Source: Planctomycetaceae bacterium
GTDB lineage: Bacteria; Planctomycetota; SZUA-567
Assembly (NCBI GenBank): GCA_021203245.1
Contig: JAJQBO010000215.1
Span: 1-60,841, forward strand
Direction of reading: 5' to 3'
Length of the DNA stretch: 60,841 bases
Position numbers and translations under genes: made by a program. The notes beneath the pieces are model-generated. The model saw only the letters and a list, made by a program, of their open reading frames with translations, was not told where the DNA came from and made no database searches. This document shows positions 44,106 through 51,675 of the stretch, piece by piece; within the stretch, counting starts at the first letter, position 1, and every line of letters begins with the position of its first letter.

Positions 44106-46112
44106 GTGGCACGTATCGGCATTGGCATCGACACCGGCGGCACCTATACGGACGCGGTGGCGTACGATTTGACCGGCAGGACGGTCCTGGCCACCGCCAA
44201 GGCCCTTACGACCCGCCACGACCTCGCCGTCGGCATCGCCGGCGCGCTGGACGCCCTGCCGCGCCAGTTCACGTCCGCCCCGGCCGTCATCGCGCTGTCG
44301 ACCACGCTGGCGACCAACGCCTGCGTCGAAAACCGCATGGGCAGGGCCAAACTGTATTTCTTCGGCGGCGACCGCCGCTATCTTGAGGCGCACGGCCGGG
44401 AGTACGGCCTGCCGCCGGCGGACGACATCGCCGTCCTCGCCCGCGACTCGTCCTATTCCGAGGGCACGGTAGGCGAGGTGGATTGGGACGGCTTTACCCG
44501 GGCTGTCGACACCGACGCCGCCGGTCTGGACGGCATCGGCATAATCGAACTCTACGCCATGCGAAACGGCGCCTGCGTCGAAAAGCGCGCCAAGGAAATC
44601 GCGGCAGAGCGGACCGGCATCCCGGTGGTGTGCGGCCACGAACTCGTCAGCGACCTGAACGCGCTCCAGCGCGGCTCCAGCACCCTCGTAAACGCCAGCC
44701 TTTTTCCGACCATCCACGCGTTTCTGGAGGCAATCAAAACCGCGCTGGCGGCTCGCGGCATCGCCGCGCCCCTGGTCATCGTCCGTTCCGACGGCAACCT
44801 CATGAACGAATCGTTCGCGTCGCTCCGCCCGGCCGAGACGCTTCTCTGCGGCCCGGCCGCGTCGGCGATGGGCGCGATGGAACTGGCGCGAACGCGGGAA
44901 TGCGTCGTCGTCGACATGGGCGGCACCACATCGGACATCGCCGTCATCCGCGCCGGCGAGCCGGTAACGGCGAAGGGCGGCATCGGCATCGGCAGGTGGA
45001 AGACGTTTATCAAGGGGCTGTCCATCAGGACGTTCGGCCTGGGCGGCGACACCGCCATCCATTATGCCGACACGGACCTGTTTCTCGAAGACTACCGCGT
45101 CGTGCCCCTGTGCATCGCCGCGTCCGAACACCCGGGCCTCCTGGACAGGCTGCGGGCGGTGACGGACGCATACCCGACCCACACCCGTCCCGTGCACGAG
45201 GGATTTGTCCGCGTGCGGGACATCGCCGGCAACTCCCGGTACAGCGATTTCGAACAGGCCTTCGCCGCCAGCCTGGCCGACGGGCCGCTGCCGCTGCGGG
45301 AGGCCGCGCTGGCGGTCGGCAAGGACGAATACAGCCTCGACGTCTCGCGCCTGGTCCGAGACGGCGTGGTGCAGGTCTTTGGCCTGACTCCGACGGACAT
45401 CATGCATATCCGGGGCGAATTCACCCGCTATTCGCGCGAAGCGGCGGAACTGGGCGCGTCGTTCGTGGCCGCGAACCTCGGCGTCACGGTCGACGAGGTC
45501 TGCATCCGCGCCTACGAGGAGGTGCGAAAGCGGCTCTACCTCAACATCGTCATGGCCCTGATGGAACACGAGTACCCGGCCGGCATGACGGAACGCCACG
45601 CCGAGTCGCTCCGGGCGTTGGCCATGGAAAACTACCGCCGGATCAAATCCGGCGGCAACGGTTTCGTGACCGTCGATTTCACCACCGCCCTGCCCCTGGT
45701 GGGCATCGGCGCGCCGACGCACCTTTTCCTCGCCGATGTCGCCGCCATGCTTGGCACCACCGCGGTCGTGCCGGAACACGCCGAGGTCGCCAACGCGCTG
45801 GGGGCCGTGGTCGGCCGCGTCCACGCCAGGAGCGAGGTGGCGGTGCGGGCGAATTACCACACAGACGGCATCGACCATTACACCGTCTACGGAATCGACG
45901 AGACGCGCACTTTCACGAGCCGCGAGGCGGCGGAGGAATACGCCATCGCCAAGGCCAAACGGGAGGCGGCGGCCGAGGCGGTGCGCCGGGGCGCGGCCGG
46001 CGATGTGGCGGTCGACTTCCATATGGAAAGCCACACCGGCGACACCCGGGACGGCAGCCTGTATCTTGGCTCGCGCGCCATCGCCCACGCCGTCGGCTCG
46101 ATGCAGTTCTAG
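44106..46112 (+). CDS. Hydantoinase/oxoprolinase family protein (HyuA-type subunit)
   Basis: 668 residues from GTG after GAGAGGAGAC. ASKHA-fold ATPase features are GIGIDTGGTYTDAVAYD (phosphate 1), ALSTTLATNACVE, VVDMGGTTSDIAVI (phosphate 2) and RTFGLGGDTAIHY. The family hydrolyses cyclic amides (hydantoins, 5-oxoproline) with ATP. The usual HyuB partner is absent; instead a sigma-54 response regulator and sensor kinase follow. The C-terminal 80 residues (GRVHARSEVAVRANYHTDG to MESHTGDTRDGSLYLGSRAIAHAVG) resemble the small-subunit-like extension found in single-gene members. The substrate is unknown. Confidence 0.85.
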   Translation: MARIGIGIDTGGTYTDAVAYDLTGRTVLATAKALTTRHDLAVGIAGALDALPRQFTSAPAVIALSTTLATNACVENRMGRAKLYFFGGDRRYLEAHGREYGLPPADDIAVLARDSSYSEGTVGEVDWDGFTRAVDTDAAGLDGIGIIELYAMRNGACVEKRAKEIAAERTGIPVVCGHELVSDLNALQRGSSTLVNASLFPTIHAFLEAIKTALAARGIAAPLVIVRSDGNLMNESFASLRPAETLLCGPAASAMGAMELARTRECVVVDMGGTTSDIAVIRAGEPVTAKGGIGIGRWKTFIKGLSIRTFGLGGDTAIHYADTDLFLEDYRVVPLCIAASEHPGLLDRLRAVTDAYPTHTRPVHEGFVRVRDIAGNSRYSDFEQAFAASLADGPLPLREAALAVGKDEYSLDVSRLVRDGVVQVFGLTPTDIMHIRGEFTRYSREAAELGASFVAANLGVTVDEVCIRAYEEVRKRLYLNIVMALMEHEYPAGMTERHAESLRALAMENYRRIKSGGNGFVTVDFTTALPLVGIGAPTHLFLADVAAMLGTTAVVPEHAEVANALGAVVGRVHARSEVAVRANYHTDGIDHYTVYGIDETRTFTSREAAEEYAIAKAKREAAAEAVRRGAAGDVAVDFHMESHTGDTRDGSLYLGSRAIAHAVGSMQF

Positions 46113-46234
46113 GAACCGTTTCGCAAAAACGGGAGCCCATGGCCAGGAGGCGGCGCTGGAGCCACGGCAGACGGGTTGTGCTTTCCATGGGCGGCGGCTC
46201 CCGCTACAATGAAAGGAAAACTGCGACGTCCATC

Positions 46235-47557
46235 ATGGATACCGAGACCATGGCCAAACAACCCGGCTCGTCCGGCAGCGTGCTTATTGTCGACGACAAC
46301 GAACGGCTGTTCAACAGCCTCGCCATCAATTTGCAGAAACAGGGCTACGCCTCGGAGTGGGCCGGCAACGGCACGGTCGCGGTGGAGAAATTCACCGCCA
46401 TGCCCTTTGCCGCGGCGCTCCTCGACCTCGCCCTCGGCGACGAGGACGGGCTGTCAATCCTCCCCGACCTCCTCCGCATCCGGCCGCGCACCCCGGTCAT
46501 CATCATCACCGGTTACGGGACACTGGAGAAGGCGGTCAAGGCGATCAAGCTGGGCGCGCACGACTTCTTGCAAAAGCCGGTCGACATCGACCGGCTTCTC
46601 GAACTCCTCCGCGACGCCTCCAACGCCCCCCAATCCGCCGACAGGCACGACCTGCCGTCCATGGTGGCGGAGTCGCCCGCGATGCGGGAGCTTCGGGAAA
46701 AAGCCCTGCTCGTCGCCGCCAGCGATCTGCCGGTCCTGATCACGGGCGAAAGCGGCACCGGCAAGGAACTGGCGGCGAAATTCGTCCACGCCAATTCGCC
46801 CCGGCGCGACAAGACGTTTCTCGGCGTCAACTGCTCCGCCATCGCCGACACCCTCGCCGACAGCGAACTGTTCGGCCACGCGAAAGGCGCGTTCACCGGC
46901 GCGACCGCCGACCGGCGCGGCTTTTTCGAACAGGCCGACGGCGGCACCCTGCACATGGACGAGATCGGCGACATGGCCGTCACCACCCAGGCGAAGATCC
47001 TGCGGGTGCTGGAGGAGTCGCTGGTGCGGCGCGTCGGCGAAAACAGCGACCGCCCCGTCGACGTGCGCTTCATCGCTTCCACCAACAAGGATCTCGAGGC
47101 AGGCATCCGCGCCGGCGGCTTCCGGCAGGATCTCTACTACCGCCTTAACGCCGCCACCATCCACCTGCCGCCCCTGCGGGATCGGCGCGAGGACATCCCG
47201 CCCCTGCTGGAACGCTTTCTGGCCGATTTGGCCGAGGACGGCGCAGGCAAGCGGTTCTCCTCCAAGGCGCTCGAAGCGCTGGTGGACTACGACTGGCCCG
47301 GCAATATCCGCGAACTCCGCAACATGGTGAAGATCTGCACGCTGCTTGCGCCCGGCAGGATTATCGAGTTGCGCGATTTGCCGCAACAATTCACCGCCGC
47401 CGGTTGTACCCGCTCGGTGCGGCTTGTCGACAACGAGCGGGAAATCATCAAAAAAGCTCTGTTGGAGACGGGCGGCAACAAGCAGCTCGCCGCCCAGCGC
47501 CTCGGCATCAGCCGCCGCTCGCTCTACAACAAACTGGAACGGTATGGCATCGTATGA
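46235..47557 (+). CDS. Sigma-54-dependent response regulator (NtrC family)
   Basis: 440 residues (an ATG five codons in is also possible). The receiver domain covers about residues 14-125, with acidic Asp20-Asp21, phospho-acceptor Asp64 (ALLDLALGD) and Lys114 (FLQKPVD). The AAA+ domain spans about 145-375, with Walker A GESGTGKE (171-178), the sigma-54-contacting GAFTGA loop (218-223) and Walker B GGTLHMDEIGDM. The C-terminal Fis-type helix-turn-helix (about 400-437) ends LAAQRLGISRRSLYNKLERYG. All active-site residues are present, so it should drive sigma-54 promoters when phosphorylated. Its last 14 bp overlap the start of the sensor kinase, its obvious partner. The target genes are not known. 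Confidence 0.95.
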   Translation: MDTETMAKQPGSSGSVLIVDDNERLFNSLAINLQKQGYASEWAGNGTVAVEKFTAMPFAAALLDLALGDEDGLSILPDLLRIRPRTPVIIITGYGTLEKAVKAIKLGAHDFLQKPVDIDRLLELLRDASNAPQSADRHDLPSMVAESPAMRELREKALLVAASDLPVLITGESGTGKELAAKFVHANSPRRDKTFLGVNCSAIADTLADSELFGHAKGAFTGATADRRGFFEQADGGTLHMDEIGDMAVTTQAKILRVLEESLVRRVGENSDRPVDVRFIASTNKDLEAGIRAGGFRQDLYYRLNAATIHLPPLRDRREDIPPLLERFLADLAEDGAGKRFSSKALEALVDYDWPGNIRELRNMVKICTLLAPGRIIELRDLPQQFTAAGCTRSVRLVDNEREIIKKALLETGGNKQLAAQRLGISRRSLYNKLERYGIV

Positions 47558-49400
47558 CCTGCCCGAAGCCGGCTTCGGCGGCATCCAGATCAGCGTCGAC
47601 ATCGCCGCCCAACCGGTGCTGCGCGAGGTCGATTTCCACCTCGTGCCGGGAGAGATCCAGGCGCTGGTCGGCAAACAGAACGAAGGCAAGTCCACCCTCT
47701 GCCGCGTGCTGACCGGCCACGTCCTGCCGAGGTCAGGGTGGATCCTGGCGGGCGGCACACCCTACCGTTCCCTCACCCCGACCCTGGCCCGCGAACTCGG
47801 CATCGAGATGGTCGGGGCCGAGGCGCGGGTATTTCCCGCCCTCAGCGTCGCCGAAAACCTCTACACCGGCATCGGCGCCTGGTGGCGCACGCTGCGGTCG
47901 TGGAAAACCGGCTTCGACGCCATGCGCCGCTGGCTGGAATCCTACGGCATCGCCCTGCCGTACCGGCGGCCGCTGTCGTCCGTCAGGCGGGAGGACTGGC
48001 TGTTTGTCGAACTCCTCAACCGCCTCCACCGCCGCCCGCGCCTCCTTATCATGAATCAGACCCTCGAGCAACTCGGCCCGCGCCGCCGGCGCGAAGCCCT
48101 GGCCATCATCCGCGCCGGACTGGCGGACGGCATGGCCGTTCTCTGGGTGACCCACAACCTCGAGGACGCGATGGACCTGGCCGACCGGGTGACGGTGCTC
48201 CGCCAGGGGCGCAGCCTGGTCACCGACCGCACCCGGGACATCGACCGGGTCACCCTGCTCAGGCTGTGCTATTCGGAATTGGGGGCGCAGGGCGAGGAGG
48301 ACGTCACCCGGGAGCAGTTCTACGAATTCATGAGTTTTGTCGAAGCCCTGCTCCGCGACCTGCCCGCCGCCGTCATCATTTCCGACAACCGCCAGGTGGT
48401 TCGTTTCGTCAACCAGAGCGGCAGGGCGCTGTTTCCCGACCGCGCCCTCGCCACGGGGGCGACCCTGACGGAATTTTTCGGCGAGCGGAACCGGCTCCTG
48501 GGCGGCCACGCCGTCGCCTCGCTGGAGGCGTCGACGCCGGACATGATCTGGCACAGCCTACCGGTCGAGACGGCCGACGGCAAGCGGCGTCTCGTCGACA
48601 TGCGGACGAGGCGCATCCAGGACCGCGACGTCCGCATCGGCTGCATGATCCTGGTCGAGGACGTCACCAGCCGCGAGGAGATGCGCCAGAGTCTGGCCTT
48701 GTCGGAAAACCTCGCCTCCATCGGCCTGCTCGCCGCCGGCGTCGCCCACGAGGTGAACGACCCCCTCGCCATCATCTCCAACTATCTCGGCTTTATCCGC
48801 CACGAGGCGGGCGAGGAGTCGGTCGTCACCTCGGCCAACCTCGCCTACGAGGAGACGGTGCGCATCCAGCAGATCATCGACAACCTGGTGGCGTTTTCCG
48901 GCAACCGCGCCCCGCGCACGCGTTCGGTCGATCTCATGGCGCTGGCGGCGGAGCTGTGCCGTCTGCTCCGTTTCCACACCAGCGACCGGACCATCCGTTT
49001 TACCTGCACCGGCCCCGAGGAAGGGACCTGGGTGCGGGCCGACCCGAACGAGATGCGCCAGGTTTTCCTGAACCTGTTCCGAAACAGCCTGGACGCGATT
49101 GAGGGGGACGGGGACATCCGGGTGGACGGGGCACTCGAGGCGGCGGACGACGATGGCGACCGGATGGTGCGGATTGCCGTCTCCGACACCGGCCACGGCA
49201 TCCGTCTCGACAACCCGAAGGACATCTTCAAGCCGTTCGTGACGACCAAGCGCGGCGGCGCGCACCAGGGCCTGGGTCTATCCATCGTGTTCGGGATTGT
49301 GGAGAAGTACGGCGGCACCATCCAGGCAGGCAACAACCCGGACGGCGGCAGCGAGTTCATTCTGCGTTTTCCCTACGAACGCTACACGCCGGAAGAATGA
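47544..49400 (+). CDS. Histidine kinase fused to a degenerate sugar-type ABC ATPase domain
   Basis: 618 residues from the ATG overlapping the regulator stop. Residues about 10-235 are a RbsA/MglA-like ABC ATPase. Walker A GKQNEGKST (43-51) is intact and the H-loop His204 (VTHN) is kept. Walker B reads LLIMNQTLEQL, so Asn171-Gln172 replace the usual Asp-Glu. The Q-loop reads MVGAEA instead of MVHQE. The signature reads LSSVRRED rather than LSxGQ. Nucleotide binding is plausible and hydrolysis is not. A PAS-like region follows (about 262-375, LPAAVIISDNRQVVRFVNQSG). Next is the HisKA dimerisation helix with His402 (GVAHEVNDPL). The HATPase domain comes last, with N514 (LFRNSLDA), DTGHGI and HQGLGLSIV. 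There are no membrane segments, so this is a cytoplasmic sensor kinase for the adjacent sigma-54 regulator. Confidence 0.9.
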   Translation: MASYDLPEAGFGGIQISVDIAAQPVLREVDFHLVPGEIQALVGKQNEGKSTLCRVLTGHVLPRSGWILAGGTPYRSLTPTLARELGIEMVGAEARVFPALSVAENLYTGIGAWWRTLRSWKTGFDAMRRWLESYGIALPYRRPLSSVRREDWLFVELLNRLHRRPRLLIMNQTLEQLGPRRRREALAIIRAGLADGMAVLWVTHNLEDAMDLADRVTVLRQGRSLVTDRTRDIDRVTLLRLCYSELGAQGEEDVTREQFYEFMSFVEALLRDLPAAVIISDNRQVVRFVNQSGRALFPDRALATGATLTEFFGERNRLLGGHAVASLEASTPDMIWHSLPVETADGKRRLVDMRTRRIQDRDVRIGCMILVEDVTSREEMRQSLALSENLASIGLLAAGVAHEVNDPLAIISNYLGFIRHEAGEESVVTSANLAYEETVRIQQIIDNLVAFSGNRAPRTRSVDLMALAAELCRLLRFHTSDRTIRFTCTGPEEGTWVRADPNEMRQVFLNLFRNSLDAIEGDGDIRVDGALEAADDDGDRMVRIAVSDTGHGIRLDNPKDIFKPFVTTKRGGAHQGLGLSIVFGIVEKYGGTIQAGNNPDGGSEFILRFPYERYTPEE

Positions 49401-49425
49401 GGAAACAACTGTTTAGGGAGTTACA

Positions 49426-49510
49426 GGCTCCCTCGCCCCCGGAGGGGGAGAGGGCTGGGGTGAGGGGTCTTGCACTTCGGTATTTCGCAGTGCCCCAGTC
49501 AAAACAAGGG
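49426..49510. repeat. Dispersed repeat, family A, copy 5 with tail
   Basis: GGCTCCCTCGCCCCCGGAGG, then GGGAGAGGGCTGGGGTGAGGGG, with the tail CAGTGCCCCAGTCAAAACAA. It is abutted directly by a family B element, making a composite repeat block. Confidence 0.7.
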
Positions 49511-49529
49511 CGTGGCTTTTCCCATCGCT

Positions 49530-49690
49530 TACCACGGTATTTTCACCAATACGCGTCATTCTCCCCCACACGTCACCCCGGCGGGAAAAACGTCCGCTGC
49601 ATGCTGAACGGGAAGTTGTGCCGGGGCAGGCGGGCAAGACCTTCACGGCAAAACATCCTGAAGCCCGCTGAAGAACAGGGTCATTCCCCC
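49530..49690. repeat. MITE-like element, family B, copy 3
   Basis: GGTATTTTCACCAATACG, then CGTCACCCCGGCGGG, AAAAACGTCCGCTGCAT and TTGTGCCGGGGCAGGCGGG. It ends at the 3' end of rnc. With the family A copy it accounts for nearly the whole 289-bp gap between the kinase and rnc genes. Confidence 0.72.
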
Positions 49691-50547
49691 TACTCCCCAC
49701 CTGCATCCATATTTTCCAGCGCCAGACGCGCAGCTTCCTGTTCCGCCGCCTTTTTGCTCGACCCTGTGCCACGGCCCATCTCCTCGCCGTCAATCACCAC
49801 AGCCACGTCAAACACGCGCGAATGTTCCGGCCCGGACGAGCCAAGCACCCGGTACACCGGCAACTGCCGTTTCTGCTGTTGCAGCAGTTTTTGCAAGGTG
49901 GATTTGTAGTTGGTGGAATTGGCTTTTTCGATAGCGCTGGGGATTTCGTCCTTCAGGGTCATAAGGACGAAATTTTTCACCGGCTGGTAGCCGCCGTCCA
50001 GGTAGATGGCGGCGACGATGGCCTCGTAGGCGTCGGCGAGGAGCGAGTCCGGCACCGCCCGCTTGCGGCCGATGCCGCGGCCGAGAAAGAGGAACGCCTT
50101 CAGGTCCATCTTTTTCGCCGCCTTGGCCAGGGACGCGCGGCAAACGACCGCCGACTTCGCCTCGGTGAGATCGCCTTCCTGGTGATTGGGATAGTTGTGG
50201 AACAGAAATTCGCGGATAATCAGGTCCAGGACCGCGTCGCCGAAGAACTCGAGCCGCTCGTTGTCCAGGCGTTTGTCCGAGGTGCTGGAGGAATGGGTCA
50301 GGGCCGTCTTGATGAGTTTTTTGTCGAAAAACGTATAGCCAAGCACCTGTTCACAGGCGCGAATACGCTCCTCGGCCGAGCCGCCGATCGGCTTGCCGTC
50401 CTCCGGCTCGTCGTCCAGCAACTCCACCGGCACATCTTCGACATATTCCTCGACAACGTCCCCGTCAACTCCGTTCGGATCGTTCTCGTGATCAATGCCA
50501 TCGCGCCCGTCGGTTGCCCGATGTTTGTCAGCTGGCCCTGCATTCAT
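49690..50547 (-). CDS. rnc: Ribonuclease III
   Basis: 285 residues. RNase III cuts double-stranded RNA and processes rRNA precursors. The catalytic signature NERLEFFGDAVLDLIIREFL contains the conserved Glu/Asp residues; the second acidic pair is in LLADAYEAIVAAIYLDGGY. The C-terminal dsRNA-binding domain runs from NYKSTLQKLLQQQKRQLPVY to SSKKAAEQEAARLALENM. About 55 N-terminal residues are an acidic extension (DHENDPNGVDGDVVEEYVED) absent from the E. coli enzyme, so a shorter translation start is possible. A long structured leader lies upstream. Confidence 0.95.
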   Translation of the reverse strand: MNAGPADKHRATDGRDGIDHENDPNGVDGDVVEEYVEDVPVELLDDEPEDGKPIGGSAEERIRACEQVLGYTFFDKKLIKTALTHSSSTSDKRLDNERLEFFGDAVLDLIIREFLFHNYPNHQEGDLTEAKSAVVCRASLAKAAKKMDLKAFLFLGRGIGRKRAVPDSLLADAYEAIVAAIYLDGGYQPVKNFVLMTLKDEIPSAIEKANSTNYKSTLQKLLQQQKRQLPVYRVLGSSGPEHSRVFDVAVVIDGEEMGRGTGSSKKAAEQEAARLALENMDAGGE

Positions 50548-50578
50548 TATCGTGTACTTACTTTACCGGTAGAGGCTG

Positions 50579-50661
50579 GCCGGAGGGCAGAGCGGGGACG
50601 CCGGAACGACAGCCTGTTCTAGAACAGCTCTGAGTCCGGCAGCGCCGGTGTACCCTCTGGC
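50579..50661 (-). promoter_or_regulatory. Long imperfect RNA hairpin in the rnc leader
   Basis: Outer stem GCCGGAGGG/CCCTCTGGC (50579-50587 with 50653-50661), inner stem CCGGA/TCCGG (50601-50605 with 50635-50639), and an apical palindrome CTGTTCTAGAACAG (50614-50627). It begins 32 bp before the rnc start codon. E. coli RNase III cuts a hairpin in its own leader to limit its synthesis, and this structure is a candidate for the same control. The rest of the 212-bp rnc-nth gap (50662-50759) shows only weak further pairing. Confidence 0.5.
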
Positions 50662-50759
50662 GAGACCCTAAGACTTTGAGGCCGCATCCCATCCATACCC
50701 GGTCGGGGTTGATGTGAGGCGGATTCCCCCATCCCCATACGATACACATTGAACCCCCG

Positions 50760-51398
50760 CTACTCAAGCACAAAAGCGCACAATTTTCGCAACGGGCATT
50801 CGGGACACGCCGGTTTGCGGGCATGGCAGACCTCGCGGCCGTGGACGATTATCCGGTGGCTGAAGTCGCCCCAGCGCGCGGGCGGCAGCAATTCAGCCAT
50901 GGTGAATTCAATCTTGACCGGATCGTCGAGTTCGTGGAACCCGAGCCGCCGCGTCACCCGGCAGAAATGGGTGTCGCACATGAGGCCGGGCTTGCCGTAG
51001 GCATTGAGGACGACGCAGTTGGCGGTCTTTCTGCCGACGCCCGGCAGGGTGACGAGGACGTCGATAGTGTCGGGCACGCCGCCGCCGTGCAGGTCGCGGA
51101 GCGCGCGGGCCGTGCCGACGATGTTCTTCGCCTTGGCCCTGAACAGACCGAGGCGCTTGATATAGGGTTCAATGTCGGCCGGTTCGGCCGCGGCCAGGGC
51201 GTCGACGTCCGGGAAGGCGGCGAACAGGGCGGGCGTCACTTCGTTGACCGATTTGTCGGTGGTCTGGGCCGAGAGAATGGTGGAGACGAGGCACTCGAGC
51301 GGGTTCATGAATTCGAGGGCGCAGCCCGCGTCGGGGTAGGCTTTCTCCAGTGCCTTGTCGACGGCGCGGGCTTTTTTCAGTAATCCCTTGTCGGGCAT
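50760..51398 (-). CDS. nth: Endonuclease III (DNA glycosylase/AP lyase)
   Basis: 212 residues. It removes oxidised pyrimidines and nicks abasic sites. The helix-hairpin-helix LPGVGRKTANCVV holds the catalytic Lys, and CDTHFCRVTRRLG holds the catalytic Asp. The 4Fe-4S cluster ligands CHARKPACPECPLRKLC (Cys-x6-Cys-x2-Cys-x5-Cys) close the protein. Length is normal. It lies upstream of rnc on the same strand with a 212-bp gap, so separate or read-through transcription are both possible. Confidence 0.96.
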   Translation of the reverse strand: MPDKGLLKKARAVDKALEKAYPDAGCALEFMNPLECLVSTILSAQTTDKSVNEVTPALFAAFPDVDALAAAEPADIEPYIKRLGLFRAKAKNIVGTARALRDLHGGGVPDTIDVLVTLPGVGRKTANCVVLNAYGKPGLMCDTHFCRVTRRLGFHELDDPVKIEFTMAELLPPARWGDFSHRIIVHGREVCHARKPACPECPLRKLCAFVLE

Positions 51399-51451
51399 GC
51401 TGCCTCCTGGGTTTGCTTGACCGTCCGAGTTCGTGCCATGGCTGTTTATCC

Positions 51452-51624
51452 CCGTGGACCCCGGCCGAACCGCTCGCTTATTCCGCTGGTCGATGTCCGC
51501 ACGCCGGGTTGACGTATGGGGGAGGCTGTGTGGTTTATCCTCAACAACTCAACTCCCCTTTTCGTCACCCCGGCGTCTGCGCAGTGAACCGGGCTCAAAA
51601 CGTCGGTTCGGCCGGGGTCCACGG
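51452..51624. repeat. MITE-like element with perfect 21-bp terminal inverted repeats, family C, copy 2
   Basis: Left arm 51452-51472 and right arm 51604-51624 are exact complements (arm core GTGGACCCCGGCCGAACC). A second inner inverted pair, ACGCCGGGTTGACG with CGTCACCCCGGCGT, has one mismatch. The whole 173-bp unit can fold into one long cruciform. It has no coding capacity. It shares its inner sequence with 7267-7403. Confidence 0.8.
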
Positions 51625-51675
51625 CCCCGTCCTCCGCTCCGGAATTCACCGCGTCAGCAGGAGAGGACTGCCTCG

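Noticed and set aside
47544-48300. Ordinary ABC importer ATPase gene accidentally merged with a kinase by a lost stop codon
   Set aside because: The ABC part lacks Walker B acidic residues, Q-loop and signature, covers only one ATPase half and has no permease nearby; the linker runs smoothly into the PAS region. This favours a true fused protein.
50614-50627. LexA/SOS box (CTGTTCTAGAACAG)
   Set aside because: The spacing differs from known LexA consensus types and the palindrome sits at the tip of a longer nested hairpin, so it is better explained as RNA structure.
50640-50760. SRP 4.5S RNA or 5S rRNA between rnc and nth
   Set aside because: Neither the GGAAG-type SRP apical loop nor 5S helices could be found on either strand; only the rnc leader hairpin is convincing.
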